DNA from: Narthecium ossifragum
Taxonomy: Eukaryota > Streptophyta > Magnoliopsida > Dioscoreales > Nartheciaceae
DNA: 64,000 nucleotides
Direction: 5' to 3'
Assembly (NCBI GenBank): GCA_963920575.1
Contig: OY986969.1
Coordinates: 754,001-818,000, forward strand
Shown here: piece after piece, positions 42,265 through 54,589 of the stretch
Position numbering within the stretch: the stretch's first letter is position 1
Layout of the letters: each line of letters starts with the position of its first letter
Program-made: the position numbers and the translations under genes
Notes under the pieces: generated by a model
The model's input: only the letters and a program-made list of their open reading frames with translations
What the model was told of the DNA's origin: nothing
Database searches by the model: none

Positions 42265-42560
42265 TTTTGGCTTATTTACGGATGAGGACCTGAGAATCTT
42301 TATAATTGCAGGATCCGTGTAAAAATCTTTTCTTATCTCGGTGGTTTGGGTTATTTACGGTTGAGGACCCAAAAATCTTTAAAATCGCAGCCGCCCATGT
42401 GCGCGTAATCATCTGTTATCTCGGTGATCTTGCTTTGATTTGGGTTATTTACTAATGAGGACATGTAAATCTTTCAAATTGCTGCGCATGTGTATCTCCG
42501 TGATCTTGCTTTTGATTCGGGTAATTTACAGTTGAGGACAGGAAAATCTTTAAAATTACA
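42265..42560. repeat. Degenerate tandem repeat upstream of Mei2 copy B
   Basis: Four units of about 80-95 bases start near 42270, 42350, 42442 and 42522. Each has GGTTATTTAC, TGAGGAC and AATCTTT followed by ATCTCGGTGATCTTG in varying form. Copy A has two units. Confidence 0.6.
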
Positions 42561-42564
42561 GAAT

Positions 42565-44703
42565 AACGTGTATATAATCTTTTGCCGTAAATTATCAAAT
42601 CACTTGTCTGTTAACTTCTATAGATTATTGGATTTGTATCTCATTGGTTGCTAAATTCGAGAACTTTCAACCATTTATTCCCCAGCTCAAGCCACATGGA
42701 TCAGTTTTATCCACTGAAACTAGAGCCAAAAAAGGCGAATTTTAGTTACAAAAAAACCCACGCGAAAGCAACTTTGCATGTGTAGCATTAAAACCATAAC
42801 CATCCATAATGAATCAAAAAAAAAATTGATGGGAAAATATCGCATGGGTGCTTGAAGGACTAAAACGGTACTTATGGACAATAAGTAGCACCCAAATGCA
42901 ACATTAAATATAAGCATGGGGCATGGCATGGCCCCGATCGACACGAAACCCCAGCTAATGCGCCGGGTCCACCGGAGAGGGGGTAACGTGTGCGTACCAT
43001 ACACGGTTCCTGTTCCTGTATGTCGAATAATGGACCACAAATGGCGACCTCAGAGTCTGACCTCTGAGAATAGCAAGGATTGGATCGGTCTTTATTGGGA
43101 TCCGCCTGATACGGATCAGACGGCATTTATTGGCCTCCGATATCTCTTCCCAGTTCCCAGTTTATCTGATCCAGTGTGAATAAATTGTACCCGCGAAGAA
43201 GACCATCTTAAAGGGAACCATAATGGGAGGAGCGCTGGACCACAGAGTGTTTCTGGATGAGGACCAGCCTAGTTTTTTTTTAACAAAAATTGATTTATTT
43301 TAGATGCTGATTTGATTTTGGATAGACTTGAGGATAAAAGGAATTAATTGGGCCATCCAATATTTGTGGGATGTTTTTGCATTTTCATCAGGGGAGTCCA
43401 AAAAAAAACTTAACTTTCGTATTTTAAGATCAAAATCTCAGTTTTCATGATAAGATTGTGAGTTTTGGTATTGTGTATTTCATAATAACTATGATATGTT
43501 ACCGGAGATTAATTTTTCAAAAAAACTAAACCAAAATCTAATTAACCAATAGCTTATAAGAGACGGTGGAGCGGGAACAAATTTATATTCGGTCAACGAT
43601 GCAAGGGTGGAGAACTGAAAAACGTGAACATAATTGAACTACGTAACTGGAACAACATGGACAATTTAAAACATAAGCAGGTGAACGGATAGGGTGGGAT
43701 TGAGAATAAATATATGGATTTAATCACTTAAATTATATCATGAGAATAAGGGTTTTTGTACAAAAATCATATAAACCATATGAAGTTAATATTGTCCAAT
43801 CATGTGGAAAGGGGGGCACATGATATGTCAAATTGGTGATTTTATGTTAGGCAATCGGTCAGAATATGGGCCCATTTTAACCATTAATCATTGATCAAAT
43901 ATGTTTTGAGTTCAAGATTGGTGCAATTCATATCTATAGCATGGTAGGATTCAAAAGTTTTTAAAGTGAGCTCATCTTAGGAAGAGTTAAGATGTAACGA
44001 GACAGATGGAATGACACATTGATGCTTCCCATTAATGTTAATAATAATTGACAGGCAACTGAGTAATCATAAAAAGAGAGAAGAACAGCCAATCTTTTGC
44101 TTTTGTTTATTTTAACAGTTTAGGCCATGCTTTTTTCAGACTCCTTTCAAATTTTGGGCATTATTACTATTTATATTATTATTATTATTATTATTAATTT
44201 GATTGACATAATAACATCTCGTATTTTTGAGGTGACAGCGGGTTCCATATCAAGACAAAACAAAACATAACTTTTATCTAATAAATGTGATTGCAAACAT
44301 TTCAAAATAAATATTTGTATTTGAACCACAATGACAACCCATTATGTGAAAAATACAATCTATACATGCCAAGAAATAACAACTTAAATTTTGTTTGTCG
44401 GAATTGCACGGACTATTTGATAAAAGCACAAAATACCACAATATTGATAGTGTTTGGGTATCAAATTGTATCTCATAAATCGAGTGATGCATGCAACCAA
44501 ATACCTTAGAATGGCTTTAAACTATCCCGAAATGTAGATAATATGATATTTTGTAGTATCCATTCGACAAGTTCATTAATCTCTTCGGTATAAATGCCAG
44601 AGCCCTATAACATAGCAAAATCAGCAAACCTTTTGCTGATTCTATTTTTAGAGTTCTTGTCATCCAGGAACATGAGAATCTAAATAAAGAGTTTTTATTC
44701 GCC
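42565..44703. other. Intergenic, no gene recognised
   Basis: Only short frames are present. An (ATT)n microsatellite lies at about 44173-44197. A GC-richer patch at 42915-43160 shows no recognisable product on either strand. Confidence 0.5.
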
Positions 44704-44721
44704 AATAAGCCCCTCTTTGTT

Positions 44722-45788
44722 TTGTTTTTTTTTTAAGAAATAAACCGAAGCCAAGTTACAAGCCACTGAACCCCAACATCATGAAATTCCTATGGTGGCA
44801 CACCATATCCCTTAGACCAAAACAAGTTCCTAGTATTCAGTCTACCATCCTTAGCTAAACAATCAGCATACACATTATGCTCTCTAGTGACATGAAGGAC
44901 AACAACTTCTTTCATCCGAGTCGTCAGCCAACACGCTCGTCGGAGCTTGTTCCTTAGAGACCCAGGGCAGGAGTATAACCCCTTAACGTACCCAACCAAA
45001 TCCGCCCCGTTTGGTACGGGAATAACCCTTAACCCATGTTAAGGGGGAGAATATTCCTGGAATATATTCCACCCCTTAACCTCAAACACCATTTCTCTTA
45101 TTCCAAATAATCATTACAAAGTTATTCTCATTCTTCATTATACTTTTCATTTATTCCAAGTAATCATTACAAAGTTATTCCCAAAACCTGGAATAAAGTC
45201 CCTTAACATGGAATAAAGTTAACCTCATACCAAACGAAGAATCTAGCTCAAAAATGGCCTCATAACAACCCAACAAAGAAGCCGTCTCCGAGGCCTTGAT
45301 AAACGCTGCCAACTCAGCTTTAACCGGCGAGGTAGCCACCACGTTCTCCGTTAAGCACCACTCTGCACTCCCGTCTCGTGAGGAACATGCTACGCCAACA
45401 CCTACTAAGCACCAAGCCGGAATAAAGGAAGCGTCAGATTGTATCACAAGGAATCCGTCACCTTTGCCGCATGGAGCCAAGCTATGACAACCTCACCGTG
45501 AAAGAGCATGTTATTACATTGCTTCAAAAGTCACCACATTCCATATCCAACTTTGGCCTTCATTAGCCTCACCAAATCACTCTTAACAGAACAGTCCATC
45601 AAGTTGTTCCAACTTTTCCACCCTGAGCACCTCAAGAAAGCATGATCAAGTAGGAACAGCTTCCTCCGAACCTCCCAAGCAAGGTGACAATGGAACAAGC
45701 AATGTTCCACCGTCTCCTCCTCGTCGGCGCACCTCGGACATAGGTTGTCAGGTACTGCTTGCACTTTTGCTAGTGCATTCCTCATCGG
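44722..45788 (-). pseudogene. 5'-truncated L1-type LINE: zinc-binding region and RNase H
   Basis: Minus-strand frames show the zf-RVT motif (NLCPRCADEEETVEHCLFHC) at 45785-45531. An RNase H domain follows at 45480-44790, containing SDASFIPAW, SPVKAELAAFIKA and REHNVYADCLAKDGR. An A tail (T run at about 44722-44733) marks the 3' end. Near-identical AATAAGCCCC...TTTGTT stretches at about 44704 and 45789 look like a target duplication with a one-base indel. A MITE at 45002-45232 splits the RNase H. It is a dead copy. Confidence 0.82.
45002..45232. mobile_element. MITE nested in the LINE RNase H
   Basis: The ends CGTTTGGTACGGG and CATACCAAACG are inverted. Inside, both halves carry inverted GGAATAA/TTATTCC and AATCATTACAAAGTTATTC words. 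The LINE protein frame resumes on either side (ELDS before, DLVGYVKG after), which proves insertion into pre-existing LINE sequence. It belongs to the same family as 46797-47034 and the 33521 element. Confidence 0.75.
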
Positions 45789-46324
45789 AATAAGCCCCTT
45801 TTGTTGACCAGCAAGAACTATTGGTTTTGTGGAACGATAAATTTATAGGGAAAATATTATGGGGAAAAAAACTCAGCCAAGTCAAAGTCCATTGAATTTT
45901 GCATATCTCCACTTCTAAAAGATTAGATATTTAGTCAAAAAATATGATGATGGCGAGGTCAATTCGCCACGGTCGAAGGATTTATATCAACCGTCCAATT
46001 TGCTAGGTGGCAATTTCTCAGTGGCCGATATCGAACCGTGCCACGCACTCGATAACGATCGGCGCTCCGTAATTAAACTGCTCCGGATAACGGCGTCGAA
46101 CTAGACGGCGGCGGTTAGACGGACACGTGCCGCACGTGCGACCACCGAGCACCCAACGGTCCCCACAAAGGCGATTGCCCGTCAGAGCGCCTTGTTTTGG
46201 CGGGGAATGGAACGCCTTTTGACAGTAGGACATGTGGACGGTTGAGGGGTAGTTTGGTCATTTTGCTCGGTGACTGGTTTTTTTAAAGAAAGTCATGATC
46301 ATGTGTAGATGGGACAGAGCATCT

Positions 46325-46555
46325 AGATCGCATATGCTCTTGAATCGATAACGAGATATCGATTGATTGATGTAGTTCATCGCTAGAACAACATCGATTG
46401 ATTAAATCATTCAATCAGTATATATCTATCGATTGAATGTATCAATGATCAAATCAGTACTGAGATATCGATTGTTTGATCTAATCTATCGGTAGAATAA
46501 TACCGATGGAATAGATTAATCAATCATAGATACTTATCGATTAGAATGCATGTGC
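46325..46555. repeat. ATCGAT-rich foldback element, copy 2
   Basis: It contains two inverted blocks with GAGATATCGATTGATTGAT and TATCGATTG words and a related block around 46470-46540. Similarity to 11645-11810 is clear in the arms (CGATTGATTGAT, GTTCATCG). It is non-coding, and its boundaries are approximate. Confidence 0.5.
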
Positions 46556-46796
46556 AAAATACATGTCACGTGAACATATATATAAATCTTTATTCCGAAA
46601 GAACATTACACATTTCCCGCCATCTTGATAATTACGAGGAATATTCCAAAGGGAAATCTTTTCTCCTCCTAATTGCTTTTTATAATTTTCTTTTTTCTTG
46701 TTCTTTACACCAAAATTCCTTTGCTATTTAAACCCATCATATAATTTCTTTATAGAAACTAAAGTTTTAATGGGGATGCGTGTAATTGTAAAAATT

Positions 46797-47034
46797 GGGT
46801 CGTTTGGTATGGGAATAACTTATTCCGGGTTAAGGGAGTTTATTCCCGGTTTCGGGAATAACTTTGTAATGATTACTTTGAATAAGGAAAAAGTAGAGTG
46901 AAGAGTGAGAATAACTTTGTAATGATTACTTTGAATAATGAAAGGTGTTTGGGGAATAAAGTGTGAAATAAGTAGTGGATTTGGGACCCTTGATGGTTAT
47001 TCCCGTTTGGTATTCCCATACCAAATGGGGCTAA
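46797..47034. mobile_element. MITE of the CGTTTGGTA family
   Basis: The terminal inverted repeats are GTCGTTTGGTATGGGAATAA and its counterpart TTCCCATACCAAATGGGG. Internal ATAACTTTGTAATGATTAC occurs twice. It is the same family as the MITE at 45002-45232 and non-coding. Confidence 0.7.
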
Positions 47035-49724
47035 GATAAAATATGCAATATAGAGGTTTTTGAAGGGTGAATATGTAATTGCATAAGGGCATTGATAGAG
47101 GAGTAATTTTGATACAAACTTTAGCTTTGACGAGGAAACATGTAATTATCAAAATTCTAAGATAAAATTATGTAATATTGAGATTCGTGAAGGACGAATA
47201 TGTAATTTTATTTAGCTAACTGTGGAAGTTGAGTGGCGAACTATCAATGGAAAGCAATGAGCTCCCCCATGCCCATATTGATGTAGAACAATAATAAAAG
47301 ATCAGGGAATTCGTCCACATAAAGCAGCAACGTGTTGTTATTAGTCACCATGACTGCATGCATCAGCATCACACAGTTGTTTGGGAGCCCAGCTTTTATA
47401 TCCGGCGGTTCGAAATGGTACCGGACCATTTGTCTAAATTGGCAAAGATCTAGTACCATACAGTAATGGAAATTCGTCTGGTAGATGCTTTTGTTCATGG
47501 GCACTTTGCCATCAGGGGGACCTAATAAGGTAGGTAGTTGCAATGGTTATTTGATTGTAATCACCTAACCTTTTGACTTATCTTTTTTTTTTAAAAAAAA
47601 ACACGTAAAACGTGTGTTTCTTGCTTGGTTTGCAAGCTATTTGAAAACAAAAAAGAGTGAAAATAACTTTTATTATTATTATAATTAGTTAGTTAATGAA
47701 TCAGTTGTCCATTGCCGATATCTCTATTTTTGTATAATTAATTAGCGCTTTTGTTGTATTTTATTGATTTCTTTAGTGTCTTTCACTCATCTAGTAAAAA
47801 AAACAAGGGAAATAAAATGGAGTGAAAATGACAATCTTAGGCTTTCATATCTCCGAGAAAAACATGTTTCTGATTTTTAGAAAATGTTTTTTAAGAAATA
47901 TAGGATGCTCTTACATCGACAAAAAGGCATTTCATTTCGTTTTGGTATATTTATAAATAAATATAAATTTAGTGATCGAAAATCTAAAAAACTAAGATAT
48001 TACTAAACTTGATGATATTATATCACAATGCTATAATTTTCTTTCAATTTCTTAAAAAATTGTCTCCCCAATAATGAAACAAAAAGATCCATTGAATCAC
48101 CTCTAATAGGAGAGGGAGAGAGAGAGTTGTTGGGGGATAAAAGTGGAGATAAAAATAGAAATTAGATAATATTTGGCTACAATATAGAAATAAAATTGGC
48201 TTAACCTGGGATAGGGAATCTCTGGGAACCAAACAAGTCCTTAGTAGAAACTAATTGGATGTGTTTTCCACCTCGACCTTTCAAATGCTGATGCCATTCT
48301 TTGGATGTGCTCAACTCCCAAAACCCCACCCTTAATTAATCCCTCACTCTAACATAAACATAAGTGCAATAAATAAATTGCAACATATGTATTTATATAT
48401 CTATAAACATAAATATATATATACATATACATAAATTATACACACACTTTGTTTTGGATGTGACTCCTGTGGTTGGTAGTCCTTGGTAGAAGATTGGCTA
48501 GTTGATTATATCCCAGCCTCCGGACTAATCTTTTAAAAAAAAATGTATTGTTTGATTCCAAAATTATTCAGCGTAGTTTAAAATCTGTTATATTTATAAT
48601 AAAATATTATGGTGATTAAAATAGCTATTTCGTGTTAGTTGGTCATACAACACTATTCGAATCAAATTATAGGTATTGTCAACCAATCATAACATTAAAA
48701 AATATAAAAGATTCTAACCAAATAATAGAAGAGGAAGATGACTGGAAGGAGCAAAAATAACAGAATATTCAAAAATAAGAATAAAAAACAAGAGCAGTGA
48801 GATCCCTATAGGCCTATAAGTTTGTTCTCATTGTAGGCATTAGCATGTGAAAGATAGATCAAAGAATCCTAAATCATGTCTTACTACATGAGTCTTTTTG
48901 GCAGCTAAAAATTAATCACGGATACAACAATTAAAAAAAAACCTATGGGATAAAACATGAATATATATAATTAGATGGATTATAAAAAGGGGAACAATGC
49001 CAGCCCAAAGGGATCTTATGCTATGCTTTTAATGATAGGTGATGGTGGCCCAACTATTTTATATGGTAAATAGGCCCTTAGTTTTAGAGCCAGCTTAGCT
49101 TTCAGAATTAATAAATCATTCAGGCTATGAAAGGGTTCGAACTCATCTTCACGCTGAGCTGAACTCGATACCCCTTTTTTTTTTATTTTTACGTATTATT
49201 CGTCAGCTATTTAGTGGTTTGTGCTCATCTATGGATCCAAAATCGAATGCCATCCGGTGTGAAAAATTTATAAGATCAACTCTATTTTTTTTTTTGAGAA
49301 CTCACAATGCATTGCGATTCGGGAAAAAGATTATTGCTTGAATGCGTAACATTTTTACAAAAGTATGGATTGGGATTTTTTTTGGGTGATTAGGGAGTTC
49401 TTCTTCTATTTTTAAATTTTCAGTTCAAATGTATGAGTTTTGTGACTTAACTTCCCCTCGCCTGGTTTTCGAGTTAAAGTAATTAGAGTGGGCGTGGTGC
49501 CGTGAGGTTTCATGATTGTTCGAGACCTCACGAGTGGGAATGCATGACTATTTTAATATAATCTTGGTCTCATATATTGATTTTAAGTTTTTGAATTGAG
49601 TAGTTAAAGTCATCATAATAATATATTGAAAATCCCACACCATTTATTTGAATTAATGTTTGATTTGTAAATTAGAATTGTTAGTGGAACTCCAACATAA
49701 AAGTAGTGCAAAAACTTTAACAAT
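47035..49724. other. Intergenic, no gene recognised
   Basis: AT-rich sequence with short frames only. A TATA/CATA-rich low-complexity patch lies at 48385-48450, and an AACCAAACAAGTCC MITE-type end is near 48225. Nothing more can be supported. Confidence 0.5.
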
Positions 49725-50560
49725 TCTATTTTTTTATTTATGAGTTGAGCTCGAAAGCTAACAGTTATTACAGAACATGGGAGAGGACCTCTCAGCCTAC
49801 CAAACAAAACTAGTACCAATAACCTAGCACCATCTAGCAGCTTGATCAACTTCTACATTGGTGGATCTAGGAACGTGAATTACAAGCACCGATTGGAAAT
49901 CTATATAGAGTCTCCATATCGCCTTCACAAGGTCTTCCTCTTTTCTTGACCATGTTCGTCGTCCGTTCAACACCTCAACAACTTTCTTAGCATCAGATTC
50001 CAAGTATATTTGCTCCAAGTGAACTCTAGCTCCATGGGATCGTTAACATAGATGAAATTCAGAAACTTCCTTTTCGCCATTCCGAAGGTGAATGATTGTC
50101 CACCTCGCTTCTCTTCAACGGATAGGATAACATTAAAATCACCAAGCATGATATAAGACAAACCAACTATTTTTGCTTTCACAAGGGCTTCCCATAATTC
50201 TCTGAGTTCAAGATCATTAGTTGAGCCATAAACTGCATAAATCATCATGTGCCCAGTCAAAGGGGAAGAGAAGACACCGTGAATTGCTTGAGCATACCAG
50301 TGGGTGAAGGAAGCTCTTCCATCATCTAACTTTCAGAAAGCTTTGATCCCACCATGCCGTCCCACCGCATGTGTCAGGTAGAAATTCCATTGATTGCCAA
50401 ATTCTATTTTGTATCCAAACCTTCTTCTCGTCGCTGAGTAAAACATCCACAAGCACAACAATAGATAGAGCATGTTTTTACATGTGAGCCTTGTATAAGG
50501 TGCGTATCACACGCCCAGGGGCATCACCAAGGTAGTTCCAGTAGATTAGGGTCATTTAAT
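49725..50560 (-). pseudogene. Internally deleted L1-type LINE: endonuclease joined to RNase H
   Basis: Minus-strand translation from about 50555 gives a degraded ORF2 start (WNYLGDAPGR) and then endonuclease sequence with IYAVYGS and LGDFNVI. The reading then passes abruptly to RNase H sequence (LESDAKKVVEVLNGR, HVPRSTNVEVDQAA) near 50010. The whole reverse transcriptase and zinc region are missing. A T run near 49730 marks the A tail. Several stops are present. Confidence 0.75.
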
Positions 50561-53343
50561 CACCATGGATTCTGCCTTAGCGTTGGACCATGCATGAATG
50601 TCTTCTAAGAAGACTCTCCATTGATGATTCAAATGGCAATCGGATCAACATAATAAAAAAATTGGTATATGTGATCAGGAAGTGAGAAGAGGGGGGAGGG
50701 GGGAGAACGATAGAGAGAGGAGGGGTAATAAATAAGAAGAATGGCCATTATGGTATTTTAATATAAATAATAAGTCAGCTAATACACTGTGGTGGGGTTT
50801 TTATTTTAAAAACATGATTAATGGGATTTTTAGCAATAAGATGGATTAAATTGGTGTTATCATCAATTAATTATAAAAAAATTAGATATATGTGACGTCC
50901 TCATTAGATCAGCAACCAATTATCCAAACCAACAAAATAACTCCGACGGTAATTCCCACTCCAAAATCCCATAAAAAAACAAAACAAAACAGGGAGAGCA
51001 TGATGGTGGGCCCCGCGGAGCAGTTGTGAAACGAACGGCCTGTGATTGCGACCTTGCGAGCCATATCCATTCTTTATAGATAGGTTCAAATCAAGTGTAA
51101 CGGCACGTGCATCACGTGAGTTCCGAGGCCCACGGTTCTCGATAAAAATGCTAGAAGGCCTACTTATTTTTCTATTTATGGACAATAGATGTGTGCATGG
51201 CATTAACCTCGGAAGTTGCTACAAATAGCCAAAGCCAGTCACGGAGTTATTAATTTATATCCTTAAGTTATATTTTGGTAAAGTAAAAAAAAAAATCTAC
51301 ACACCGTTCGTGTTGGATTTATTTTGGCACCTGTTGCAATGATTTTGCTTGCAATTTGATCTTTTTACATGTTTTGTAATAGATCCAGATCAAGAGCTGA
51401 CAAGAGAGGAGAGGAAGAAAACAGAGGAAAACAAGTTTAATCTATCATTCAGATGATTGATGATTGGTTCATAATTCAACACACAGCCACCAATCTGAAG
51501 AAAATGGTGTTGTTCATTTACTTGTACGCAGCAGGTGCCTCTAATAATGCATGGTGGGTGGGTACCAAGCAACAACACACCATTATTCTATACTCATTGA
51601 GATAAGAAGAATAAGAAGATGAGGAGGAGGAGGAGGAGGAGGAAGAGATTGAATTTGTGGGTATTTTAAGTGGTTAGCATGGTGTTGAAGAGATGGGTCC
51701 AATAGAGTAGCAGGGATTGGGGTCCTCCCAAGACGTGATGAGATGTGAGGACCCATCATTCATACTGGTTTTGGAGGAAGAAGAGATCGTACATGTATAT
51801 TTACAAAATGATTTACCAATCATTGCTAGCTAGTCTTTCACGTGTATGGATTATTGGCATCTTTCTTTTTAAACTTAGCTTGTGTCACATCACTTCAGTT
51901 CTCTTGTCCTTGTGAATGATCTCATGAGAACACTTGTTTAAACAAGTGGAGTTGATTTCCGGAAGGATGCCTGGCTTGGTGTCTTTTGATTCATGTCCTT
52001 CAATATATATGGTGGAATTCTCGAGCATTACATATAGCTTTCGGATATTGCATGCCCCGCGGGAGGAGGATGACGTGCGTGCAAACCGGGGGTGGCGCGC
52101 CAGGCACGAGAAGTTGCAGCTGCTATGGGTGGGTCTTTGCCGGGCTTGGAAGTTGATGTTTTTGCTGGAGATCCCCGTCAGGGGCTCCTAATTTGATGCA
52201 TCTCCAGCCTTCAAGGCTAACTCTTCCAGGTAAAAAAAAATTGAGAGAGAAAGAAAGAAAGAAGGAAAGAAAGAGGTGTCTCGCCCCACTTCTCCCAACT
52301 ATCTTGACCCTATTATCCGTTCAAAATCAAATTCATTATTAGTATTATAAGTGTTTTAATTATTATTAATGTTTTTTTGTAATTTTTATTTTAAAATTTT
52401 TGGGATCGAGTTTGTTACCCTGGTATAGAAGGCTAATGCTCTACATACTCAACATCTACTGGACTATCGAATCTTTACATGTATCAGCATCGTAAGATGC
52501 GTTCGCTTCAATTTAGTATTCGTACTTATACAGAGTTCCTACAAGAATCACACCATCATCAACTAATAGCATCCATATTTTTTTTCCGGCGAAACTTGAC
52601 CAAGGGTACTAAACACTTGAGCCCATGCACTCAACGGTTGTTGCAGCAACAGTGCACCTAAAACAAGCCAAGTCTATTTGATCAAGCAATTGGGTTGATG
52701 AGTTATATAAGTTTGCCTTTCCTCCAGTTCTTGGATACCTTTGCAAGACTGGCGAGGCACTCTATTGAGACTGTTACCAACCAATGCTATCTTTGTCGAC
52801 GTCACTATGAGAGTTGGGAATTCCTTTTAGAGCTGTGTGTTGAGAGCTTGATACTCATGGACTTCCTTTTTTTATTTATTTGGGAGAGATGGGCTTAAGA
52901 AGCACTGGTGAGAATCGTAGTATCAAGCATGGTGGGCTTCATACGTATCAAAGGAAGGCTTCGGAGGCCCAAAGTTGGCTCTGTTCTTTTGTTGGGCCAT
53001 CTAAGAACAGACCATGACGACTGGTTTTGGGATGCAAGTTTAATATTTTGAGCTTCTTCTGGGATTCGGGCTCGTGGGGGCTGCAGTAGTCATCAACTGC
53101 AGCCCTCGACGTAATTTATCTCAGTCGTTGGTTGTTGATCTAACACTTGAGATCAACCTTATTTTCTCTCTCCTATTTTTTCTTTTCCATCTAACCAAGT
53201 AAAATGTCATGTTTGATGTTCATCCAACGGTTGAGATGAATTACCGCAGGAAATGCGGTTGATGAAGTACAGCTGGCCAGCCTGTTTGGTGTTCGGGGGA
53301 TGAAATATTTATGTAGATTTTATTTTTGACTTTAAGGCAAAAT
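50561..53343. other. Intergenic, no gene recognised
   Basis: This contains purine-rich microsatellites (AAG/GAG at about 51602-51645, GAAA type at about 52240-52275) and no recognisable coding region. A minus-strand patch at 52400-52475 has faint tRNA-like A and B boxes, as in a decayed SINE, but this is not strong enough to call. Confidence 0.5.
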
Positions 53344-53414
53344 GGGCATTTGGTCTAGTGGCATGATTCTCGCTTGGGTGCGAGAGATCCCGAGTTCAAC
53401 TCTCGGAATGCCCC
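53344..53414 (+). tRNA. tRNA-Pro-like gene with six-base anticodon loop
   Basis: Acceptor arms GGGCATT and AATGCCC, D arm with TCTAGTGGCATGA, anticodon stem CTCGC/GCGAG and T arm CCGAG-TTCAACT-CTCGG form a complete cloverleaf of the plant tRNA-Pro type. The anticodon loop reads TTGGGT, six bases, where plant tRNA-Pro has seven (TTNGGGT). One base at or next to the anticodon is therefore missing. A T-rich Pol III terminator follows at about 53430. No CCA is encoded, as expected for a nuclear gene. It may be a pseudogene. Confidence 0.8.
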
Positions 53415-53507
53415 AATTATCTGTTATATTTAATTTTTTTTTTATTGCTCGCAATGCACTCAGAGCATTCCCAGCAACTTCCCTATCCCTATTCCTAAAT
53501 TTAAGAA

Positions 53508-53924
53508 GGGAAAATTACCTTTTTAGTCCCTTAATTTTCATCGAAGTAACGTTTAAGTCCCTAACCTTTTATAAGTTTCAATTGGGTCCCTACAGTCTCT
53601 TATTCATCACAATGTGGGACATCTGTCTAACGCCGTCTCTATACTTAACGGCTGAGATGTCACGTGACCACACGTGATGGAAGTTAAGGGACTAAAACGT
53701 TACTTTGATAAAAGTTAAGGGACTAAAACGTTACTTCCATTTGCACGGCATCCATCACGTGCGGTCACGTGACACCTTAGCCGTTAAGAATAGAGACGGC
53801 GTCAAGTAGATGTCCCACATTGTGACGAAAAGGAGACTGTAGGGACCCAATTGAAACTTATAAAAGATTAGGGACTAAAACGTTATTTCGATGAAACTTG
53901 AGGGACGTAAAAGGTAATTTTCCC
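53508..53924. mobile_element. Mutator-type foldback element with 9-bp target duplication
   Basis: A 417-base element made almost entirely of two inverted arms of about 190 bases, starting GGGAAAATTACCTTTTTAGT and ending with its near complement. The flanks ATTTAAGAA at 53499-53507 and 53925-53933 are identical 9-mers. Long inverted termini plus a 9-bp duplication define Mutator-like elements. It is non-coding and could fold as a hairpin if transcribed. Confidence 0.85.
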
Positions 53925-54045
53925 ATTTAAGAAATATGATTAGAATTTGCCATCCAACAGATTCCCTAATATTTTACATACACTCTCTACCACATCAGCA
54001 TAAATAATATGATTAGTGATTCGGATTATATATATGTGTATATAA

Positions 54046-54420
54046 TCAACCTTATAAGGAGCAATAACGGTTAACTTGTATTAATTCATATCCCCTAAGT
54101 TTCTTTATATATATTCTCTAAGTTTGCTTTATATAAACAAGCATTAATTCATATCAACCTAAGTTCTATTAATATTATCTTATGCACAAAGACTTATATA
54201 TTTATTTTATATACCCTAAGTTAGACTTATAATATTTTATTTTATATTTTATTGGCTATGTTTTATGGTGGCAGTGAACAAAAAGCTATGACCAATCTTC
54301 GAACCCAGGACCACCTACGAGTCTAACACAGCCGTCTAACCAGACAAACTACAGGGAGTTTGTTAAAATTTTATATTAACAATAACTAAAAACTGTGCCA
54401 GGGGCACAGGTGAGTACTAG
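54046..54420 (+). mobile_element. Non-autonomous Helitron, copy 3
   Basis: It starts TCAACCTTATAAGG after an A and ends CTAG before a T. The 3' hairpin GTGCC-AGG-GGCAC precedes the end, as in copy 1, to which it is closely similar throughout. The 3' end abuts a TA-rich tract. No protein is encoded. Confidence 0.78.
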
Positions 54421-54589
54421 TATATATATATATAGTATTATACATATATGTATACACACACATATACATATACATATATAATACTATATATATAGTATTA
54501 TACATATATGTATACACACACATACATATACATATATAATACTATATATACTATATATATAGTATTATACATATATGTATATACACACA
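54421..54589. repeat. TA/CA-rich tandem repeat left of the viral insert
   Basis: About three repeats of a unit like TAGTATTATACATATATG, then TATACACACACATATACA. The same unit recurs on the far side of the viral insert at 58285-58545. Confidence 0.85.

Noticed and set aside
52400..52475. Possible minus-strand SINE with tRNA-like A and B boxes
   Set aside because: The boxes are too degenerate and no tail or target duplication is visible.
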